A stretch of DNA of 64,000 bases, taken from contig CM068375.1 in the NCBI GenBank assembly GCA_034769895.1, forward strand, positions 251,575,542 through 251,639,541. The letters are read 5' to 3'. Below are positions 56,697 through 64,000 of the stretch, piece by piece; positions within the stretch are counted from its first letter, which is position 1; each line of letters opens with the position of its first letter. Below the pieces are notes generated by a model. That model was not told the origin of the DNA, made no database searches, and worked only from the letters and a program-made list of their open reading frames with translations. Source of the DNA: Magicicada septendecula. Its lineage: Eukaryota; Arthropoda; Insecta; Hemiptera; Cicadidae. The translations under genes were made by a program, and so were the position numbers.

Positions 56697-57990
56697 TGAT
56701 ACATTATTAAACAAACTGATATTTGATAAACCTAAGGGATTTGGTTATTTAATTCAAGTATTTACTAAATAGCTCCTTCGAGCGCCATCTTGTTACCAAC
56801 TGTAATAAGAAAATTACCAAGGTTCGTTTCAGCGAACTAGGAGAACAGAATGTGGTTGCTGAAATAATAACAATCATTTATGTTCATCAATAATTAAATA
56901 TTATTAATACTTTATTACTATTCATATTTCATATTAATAAAATCGTACAGACAAAATTTGTTCGTGAATAATAGTTGTTAATTACTTTGAATCTCTTTTA
57001 ATTTACTTACTCGCAATACCATAACAGATTCTTGAAATACATTTATCAAGAATGATAACGGGAACGCAAACCAGCCTTCTTATTACGATAAACTATAATA
57101 ATACCATATTCTCACATACACACACAACACACACAAAGCTACTTTAGAGATCTCATTTTTAAATATTTTATACTTTCTTCAACATTTATTTCCCCATTTT
57201 ATTTAATTTTTTAAAAAAAAGAAAAAACCAGCATTTTTAATTCTTATTTTGAATGTCTACTTTCCTGTTTACGAGTAGAAGTTCGACTCCTGGGGTGTCT
57301 CCTCATGGCGTGCACTGTTTTACTGTTTTATAATTCGCACTATCACATTTTACTGCCGAACTGTTAATTTTGGATGTGTATTGGCCGGAAAACTGTTTGT
57401 ATTTTAGATGTACATATAAAGATTCACATTTTTTATTGTATGCGGGCCCGCACTTACGTTTCGAAACTTTGTATCGGTGTTGCTCGCGCGAGCATGGAAT
57501 TTTGACTGGGCAGAATTACAGGCGCTACTTTGTGAAGCAGCTGTTGTTCGTTCAATTCTGATTGGTGTTCAGTTTGTATCCTTGCGCCAGTGGACTGTTT
57601 TTTGCTTGTTGACAAAACTGGTGACACACATCGTTACATAATTTGCTGACGCAACGCATCGCCTGATGTCTGGTTGTGTAACGTGTTTACAGATCTTGTT
57701 CGTCATTGTCCTTGAACTTGGTTTGGTACAGTTGCCGGTTATTATAACGGTCCACACAACATTATTAAACAAGTCTGTATTCACAAGGTCAACAGCAGTG
57801 CAGCCACGTTGCGATCGTTTCAAAATAACAAATTTACCCAAGTCTATAATTTCTGTCCCTATCACTCAACAAGGGATAAAGTTATTATTATTTTATTATA
57901 TAAAAAAAATACAAATTATGTTATTTATTATCAATAAAATATAAACTTCTTTACATTGTCTCAGGTAGGCCCCAAAAATGCCCCGCTACA
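56697..57990 (-). repeat. 5' LTR of the nested element
   Basis: 1294 bp with the same TG..CA ends and apparently the same sequence as 51818-53111. As the 5' LTR of a minus-strand element it should hold the promoter. Its right edge touches the second CACA (57991-57994). Confidence 0.92.
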
Positions 57991-58755
57991 CACACTAATA
58001 CACAGCTCCTCCAATCACCCAATACAACACAAACTAGCTGCCTTCAGAACTATGATACACAGACTAAACAACATCCCACTGGATGAAAATGACTACAAAG
58101 ACGAACTAAACACGATAAAATATCTAGCAGAAACCAACGGATATAACAGAACAATAATCAGTAAACTCCTACACAAAACAAACAACAGACAGACAGAAAA
58201 AAAGAAGTTCATAACACTAACATACATTAATAACCACGCTGAAAAAATAGCCCACAAATTAAAAAAGCAGGATACAGAATCGTGTTCAAAACTACAAACA
58301 AAACAGAACACACACTATCAAAAAACACACACACAAAATAAAACGTATGTGATTTACCTGGTGTTTACAAACTAAACTGTTCAGACTGTAACAAATTCTA
58401 CATAAGCCAGACAGGACATTGCTTTAAACAGAAATACATTGAAGACACAAAGGTACTACACTCCACCACCCAATCTACCTTTGCAAACCACCTCATTCAA
58501 GCAAACCACACATACACAAACATAAATAATAAGATGGATATTCTACACGTACACACAAAAGGCCGAAAACTAGACACTCTTGAACAACTAGAAATATACA
58601 AACACACAAAGACACATAAAAACGACATCCTAAACGAACAGACACAATTCAAATCACACTTACTATTTGAACATTTCACACCGCATACACACAACATCGA
58701 TCTTTCAAATGATGGTGCTTTCACCAAGAACAAGACGGACAGTGCTACTAGTGGC

Positions 58756-58798
58756 AGCCTCTGACGAAGCTTATAATAAGAGAAAATTGGTTGAGGCC
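58756..58798 (+). ncRNA. Hammerhead-ribozyme-like motif overlapping the Penelope stop codon (+)
   Basis: AGCCU (stem I), CUGACGA (58761-58767, perfect core), stem II GCUUAUAAUAAGA (one end mismatch), GAAA, AUUGGU, UG, AGGCC (stem I, 4 bp). The cleavage dinucleotide is UG instead of UH, so this copy should not self-cleave, while the minus-strand copy keeps UC. The UGA of the core is the ORF stop codon (58762-58764). Confidence 0.62.
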
Positions 58799-58890
58799 AA
58801 TAAAGCAAAAATTTTACATTTTTACCAATAAAAAACTTAGCGGTCCGACTCAGTAGTATTGTACTTATAATTAGTTAATTTTTCTCTATT

Positions 58891-61800
58891 GTCCCAGATA
58901 AAGGTATTCTGAAAAATCAGACCGTATTAAATTAGTTAATTTGTGTGTAGATTTCCACAACCCACTGTATTATTGGTGTTATTGGCTGTCCAAATGTTAC
59001 TGCATTTTTCCACTTCATGCTTTCTTCTTTGTTTCCAAAATGTTCAGAAGAGAGGAAAAATTCAGAAAAAAAAACTGTTCCTGAATTTAGGGACATTAAA
59101 TATCAATACTTTTTTTTACCTCACTGGAATAGACAAAATCTACACAACTACTACAGTATATCTTGATATAGGCCTATATAAAATGTTAAGACAGTTTATG
59201 AAATATTTTGTTAATAAATATTTACATTGAGATATAATTTTAGAATAAGTCTATAGGCTTATAGAATTTTTAGTAAGAGAAGGTAAAATTACTAAGACTT
59301 TGATGATGATAAGAGGATGCAAAAAAAATTTGTACTGAAGATGAAAAGAGTGCCATTTTTTACACAAGTTTGTATGGATATATTGGAAGAAATGTTTGTA
59401 TACGTGTACTTTGTATTGCAAGACAGGTATTGAAAGGCCAAAGTTAAGCTTTAGCTTTATAAAATAAGAATTATTAAATGAATTAACAAAGCACATCCTT
59501 ATTACAAAAATAAAAAATAAAAGTAGCGTTTATGCCTGTAAAATAACAATTTTTTTAATAATAGTAATATTGTGTTTATAAACATAGTAATATTTCTCAC
59601 TATTGATATGACATTATTAGATTTGTATGTGCTAATTTAACTTGATATATTTTTTCAGTTTTAAATGCTGTTGGGTATATCCAAAAGTATAGAGATCATA
59701 TACAGGTATTGTTCAGTAAACCTGTTTTATATTCATTGTATTCAACACGATTTTAGTGTTATGCAAAGATGAATGTAGTCTCAAGAATGTAAAAAATTGA
59801 AAACACAGTTTTTGGCATTTCCTTTGAGCACGGATAAATATCCAAAAATATCTGCTGTGTGTTTACTCACAGCCCACGTTGCTAGAGTAGAAATCCAATT
59901 AACACTGAATGGGCAGCACAAGAGTAGAGCAAAGAACACCTTTAAGCAAGCAAACTACTTAGTATGTAAAGACAGTTGTGTGTGTGTGCGTGTGTGTTTC
60001 CTGTCCCTCATCTGGTGGTGGGCACATTCAGTTGGTGATGACAGTTCACTGTGACTTGTCTGTTTCTTACTCACAGTGTGATTTTATCTATGTACATTGC
60101 GGCTGTAAGTTTTTGTTTTCGGACATACCTGTTTTTGTTTGGTCGATTTTTCAGTTTGAATTGTATCTAAAAGTTGGATTAAGTGCCTATTAGAAATAGT
60201 GTATATGTTGAAATTGAGAGTTATTGGAAGAATTAATCAAGGGTTGTAAAATTCATTTGCGTCTGTGTGTTATAATTCTCGGTCTGTTTTCTCTTTGTCC
60301 GTTCCCCCACACGCATTCTCTCTTTTACTCTCATTTTCTCTCATTCTTTCATACAAGTACACATATATTTAATTATTATGAAATGATTTCAGCATGTACA
60401 CACATAAAGTGTGAATATATATAAAATATTACTTATATAAGACGATCCACCGTTTGCATTGACAGGCTCTGATGATCGAATATAGATAGTTCCCGGTTAG
60501 TGATATATTTCAGTGAGTATGTGTATATCATGAATGAGTCACGTATAACTTTGTTTGTCATGTTTGTGTATTCTGTTTTTTGTGTCACTGAGTGCATTTA
60601 GTCTAATGCATTACAAATGGATGAATGAATCAATTCAGATTCTTTTATTGTGAAGAACAACAGGTTTGCGTCATGTAAATTTATATGAGTGGATTCATAC
60701 TTGATAGTATAGCAAAGTGCATGTACAACCATGTGTGTGTGCATGCTCATATACATACACACACATTGTATACAATCAGGAAAAAGAAATAAATATGATT
60801 GGATACAAAGAAGCTTGTCCAAAGCTGGAACAAGTTTGTAAAATGTAAAGACACTTTAAACAGATTCTTACACTTGTAGGTAGAAAGGGGGCTGATTTTA
60901 TATATATATATATATATATATACGTAAGGTGAGTGGTAAATCTTATTTCAAAGTTTCTTGCAGTTATGATATACAACAATTATTACAGGTGTTTGTTATT
61001 TCTTCTCCAAGTGTATTTTTTGTCTAACAAAAATTAAAGAAAATAAATGATTTTATTTTCATTAATGATTTTGGTTACATTAATGATTATTAAAGATTAA
61101 CATGTTGTATTTGTTTTTGCTTATGTACATAATTGATAGTGTATACTTAATAAACAACAATAATTACAAGAATACAGTTTACTAAACTTTGTTCTGAAAA
61201 TAAAAACTTATGAAATAAAAAAAATGTGCAATTTATGAAATATGTGTTTAACCTAGTTGCATCAAATGTAAATAATGTAAATACATTAAACACATGTTTG
61301 AGTACATAGTATAATAAAACAGTAGAATGCTTGCACGAAGAGCAGAAGTTAATGGGGGGGGGGGGGGGTCAACAAGAAATGGAGCAGAATATTGTGGTCA
61401 CCCATTTGTAACAATATTTCTGTAAATACATAAAGTTATTTATTAAGTTTATTATAACTAAATTTTAAGCCTATCTTAAAATGACACAATATTGTGTTTT
61501 TTTTTAGCTGACTGGGAAATTTGGAAGGCGTTTGAACACCCACAAAACCTCTCTTTTACTACATCTATTAAAAATGTATTATTTACATATATAACACAAA
61601 AATGTATACATGCTTTTATATGTGCCATATTTTGTAGTTTAAATTGGATTTAGTTCGGTAATTCTATACAGTAGTAACATTTCTTGTGATACAAGCATAC
61701 AGCATATTATTTGAAGTGTACAGCATATGCATAAATTGTTATTGGGAGTTTTAATGATACACCCCCCAACACACACAAACACATTTGTTGTCACTACATG

Positions 61801-62700
61801 TTTTACACTATTTTGATTTAAATTATTAATTTAATAACCACTTGTCAAGAAATGACTTTGTTTAAATTCCATGTTATGTCTTTTTATACAAATGTTATGT
61901 ATAAGAAATATACAAAATGAACTTTATAAATAATGATGAAGGTCATCTTAGACTAAAGTAAAGTTTACAATATAGAACGCCCCCTGTATGAAATAAAAGT
62001 GATGTTGGTGAGACGGTAAAACCAATAATTAATCACTGCTTTAAACAAATCGTTTTCCTTAAACCAGCAGTATACTAATCAAACTAGCATCCTATACTAC
62101 AAACCAAAATACCCTTAAAATGATTTAAAAAACAAACTCAAAAATAAATACAAAAAGATAAAAATGGATGTCTTAAAAAACCCTAAAATATGTGAAAATC
62201 TTAACACAAGTAGTCCGTAATTCCAAAATAAATAACAAATTAACAAATCTGTCACACACATGTGCGCATGCGTGCACACACACACACATACACACACAAC
62301 ACACACACATGTATATGAAGACAGTTGAATTGTCAGTAGCAGGGGCAAGAGAAGAATGAGCAAGCATTGTGCTGACTGTGGCATGGCGAGTTGTAGTGAT
62401 GTTAGACATATGCCTGAATAATGGACTGAACTCAATTTTGAGAATTTGTACAGGATTGTAGAAGTGATAGAAGCAAATAGAAAAAGAAACCATAGAAAAT
62501 AGAAAAAAGTGTGTAAAGTAACCAAGATGTGCGGAAACCCTATAGATTGTTTGAAAATTATGACTATACTAGAAGTAAACAGGATTGGTGAGAACATGTA
62601 CAGCAAAACAATAGACTGAAAATCACAATAAAAGCAAAAATGGATTGTTTAACAGCAGGTTATTACCTAAGCAATTCAGTCAGACTGATTGAAGTGGGTG
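58891..62700. other. AT-rich non-coding region
   Basis: About 3.8 kb with no supported gene. It has a (TA)n run (60899-60922), a G-run (about 61354-61368) and CA-rich stretches (62270-62310). The 95- to 163-codon ORFs here show no recognisable domain; the longest (62115-62606, minus) overlaps CA repeats. Confidence 0.6.
60899..60922. repeat. (TA)n microsatellite
   Basis: A 24-bp uninterrupted TA run. Confidence 0.9.
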
Positions 62701-62719
62701 ATGGAAAGAATTTTTTTTT

Positions 62720-63130
62720 TATTAGCTGCTACAGTCTATGCTGCATCCCGCATTTTGATCTCCATTTCTCCCTATGCTTCCAGTCATCATCTTCAATAGC
62801 TGGATCTCTCATGCTTTTCCCGAAACTTTTAGCACTTTATGTTGTTTTATAAATGACGAGTCGCTGGCACATCGATTCAACCTTCAGACTTGCAGGGCCA
62901 GGATTTTCTGTAGGGGTTTTCTCCCTTAGCTGATATGCTCCAGATATTTGTAGAGCGCCAGAGACTCGCCCTTCACCCTCTCTCGTTTGCTACATAACAC
63001 ACACCCATTGTATTCCATGTACCCAGCAGCTGCACGAGATACGTGTATCTCTACGAGGACGTGAGAGTAGGATTTGTTGGCAGAACTGAATTTGATTTCT
63101 CGAACCCCTGACTCGTTTGTCAGGAATCCA
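62720..63130. repeat. Dispersed repeat, class unknown
   Basis: A GC-richer island in AT-rich DNA with words such as gctgcatcccgcattttgatc, tctgtaggggttttctccc and gagcgccagagactcgccc. The composition shift and the look of the sequence suggest an old dispersed element. No ORF is intact and no ends were defined. Confidence 0.4.
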
Positions 63131-64000
63131 GTGGGAATTTCTTGGAGTTTTGGTACTGTATAGACATCAGCAGTCTATACAGCTCCCAAGACCTTTTACC
63201 AACCTTTAGCTGCTTGAAAGAAAATAACTTGTTATTTAATTGGTTATTTTATGTAAAGTGTAGTGTTTTACATTGTATGTATAAGATTTTCAGTATACAT
63301 TGGGCATTCTGTATTGTGAGCAATATCCAAAGATGTGTACAGTGAGGTAACTATGGAGGGGGGCATATCCCCCCAGAGATTTTAAAAATTCAACTGAAAT
63401 TTCATTAATCAGTAATGTAGGCCTATTTGTAAGCCAGTCTAAGTTTTAGACTTTATAAATAATTGTAGAAACAAAAATTATAGATTTTGCAAGTTAATAA
63501 AATAGAGTTTTCTTAATAGTGACAATTACTCAACAATTAGTAAATAAGAATATATTTGCAGCCATACAAAAAACAGTTATGCATGTTCCAGAAAATGAAC
63601 GCAGAGCCTATTTTATTATTGCTACATTTGTTTTTTCTGAGATACACTTCCCCTTAAAAGGTTGTCTTATGTCATGACTCCTCTAGTTTAATCTCTCTAT
63701 GGTTTGAACCACCGTTTTAGTCTAGAAATACTAGCAGTTACTTGACTTAAATTCAGTGAAATTAAAAGATCTTATTGCTGGATTTTACATTAAAAAATTC
63801 TTATCTTGATCAATTTTGTGAAAATTCAAACTTTTAAAAGTATTTTGTTTTAAAGTGGCTTTTTATTCATTGAACCCCTAATTTAAGATGTTATCCCAAC
63901 AATTTTTAACAAAAATGTTACAACATACTATACATCATTTTTAATGTATAGTAGGAATAAAATCTTTATTCTGTTTTGCCAAATTAATATGTCCCTTCTT
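63131..64000. other. AT-rich non-coding region to window end
   Basis: No supported gene. A G-rich patch (63355-63375, ggggggcatatcccccc) has the look of a degraded hAT terminus but no partner end. Confidence 0.5.

Larger units (their letters stand above)
51818..57990 (-). mobile_element. 6.17-kb non-autonomous LTR retrotransposon (LARD-like)
   Basis: Two direct repeats of exactly 1294 bp (51818-53111 and 56697-57990) start TG and end CA. They look identical by eye: the three ORF translations within them are the same in both. A CACA target duplication flanks them. The single long ORF (55349-56473) and a primer-site-like TGGCATCCGAACG are on the minus strand, so the 5' LTR is the right-hand one. 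The 3.6-kb interior has no protease, reverse transcriptase or integrase. The element must therefore be mobilised by a relative. Equal, apparently identical LTRs imply a recent insertion. Confidence 0.9.
51298..58764 (+). pseudogene. Penelope-like reverse transcriptase/GIY-YIG gene, interrupted
   Basis: Left part (51298-51817): RT block GFDIKNLYTNIPISETI (about 51308-51355), YNYFTYNSKFYTQNDGLSIG (51446-51505) and YVDDIIILYKG (about 51610, catalytic Asp pair). There is one in-frame TAA at 51548-51550. It stops at the LTR insertion (YRKPTTTDT). Right part (57991-58764): LIHSSSNHPIQHKLAAFR, then after a one-base shift near 58340 the nuclease GVYKLNCSDCNKFYISQTGH with a CX2C insertion; its YISQTG has Ser where YIGQTG is usual. 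It ends TSGSL at the TGA 58762-58764. Besides the LTR insertion, one nonsense codon and one frameshift disable it. The N-terminal RT region is missing. Confidence 0.86.
51298..58890 (+). mobile_element. Penelope-like copy, plus strand, split by an LTR retrotransposon
   Basis: 5'-truncated at the head-to-head junction. It runs from the reverse transcriptase through the nuclease to a 3' end near 58890 (accaataaaaaacttagcgg, ttagttaatt). The LTR element at 51818-57990 is inserted in its ORF. The insertion, including the 4-bp target duplication, totals 6177 bp, a multiple of 3, and the coding frame is the same on both sides. Confidence 0.87.

Noticed and set aside
62115..62606. 163-codon minus-strand ORF rich in Leu, Ile and Cys-Val
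   Set aside because: Overlaps CA-repeat sequence; composition fits chance reading of AT-rich DNA.

Overview
This is eukaryotic, intron-bearing, AT-rich DNA, most likely from an arthropod and probably an insect. The evidence is the mix of hAT, P-like, mariner, Mutator, Helitron, BEL/Pao, jockey-type and Penelope-like elements, GT..AG introns, AATAAA signals and long (TG)n tracts. No prokaryotic, plasmid or phage features are present. I cannot name the species. The palindrome TAGGCCTA is clearly over-represented (7 exact copies).

Layout. 1-2180 is the 5' part of a BEL/Pao retrotransposon on the minus strand (gag open to the window edge, primer site, LTR-like DNA). 2181-11790 is a roughly 165-bp satellite array that reverses orientation at a palindrome near 8465; it was split by a 4.4-kb hAT element (hAT-A, 2552-6956, 8-bp target duplication). 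11791-16400 holds a second, decayed hAT (hAT-B, right end lost), itself hit by a Penelope 3' fragment, then LTR-like DNA and another satellite monomer. 17077-20096 is a complete, apparently intact hAT (hAT-C) with terminal inverted repeats, an 8-bp target duplication and an uninterrupted 772-codon transposase. 20331-22850 holds remnants: a LINE reverse transcriptase, a 648-bp MITE and a mariner N-terminus. 22851-27359 is a fourth hAT (hAT-E) with an 8-bp target duplication, one visible intron and two frameshifts; two inverted Helitron-type 3' termini lie inside its leader.

The one convincing host gene is at 28076-33319: an 11-codon first exon whose ATG lies inside a YY1-type AAGATGGCGGC box, a 5-kb intron, and an 82-codon last exon, together giving a 93-residue protein with two predicted membrane segments. 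I do not recognise it. Its 3' flank carries a decayed hAT (hAT-F, 34082-37593) interrupted by a Mutator-like remnant.

37600-64000 is mostly AT-rich non-coding DNA with elements nested in elements: a mariner remnant, a P/THAP9-type transposase relic (44272-47600) split by a Penelope copy with an 11-bp target duplication, a 1.57-kb long-inverted-repeat element carrying another Penelope relic, and a head-to-head Penelope pair (50850-58890). The plus-strand partner of that pair is split by a 6.17-kb LTR retrotransposon with two equal-length, apparently identical 1294-bp LTRs and a CACA target duplication. That LTR element has only one sizeable ORF (a coiled-coil, gag-like protein) and no visible pol, so it looks like a young non-autonomous element. 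Hammerhead-ribozyme-like folds overlap the stop codon of the Penelope endonuclease ORFs.

The strongest points are the nested insertion order readable from target duplications, the intact hAT-C transposase, the young non-autonomous LTR element, the hammerhead-like motifs and the fold-back satellite. Everything was read by eye; no alignment or database search was run.
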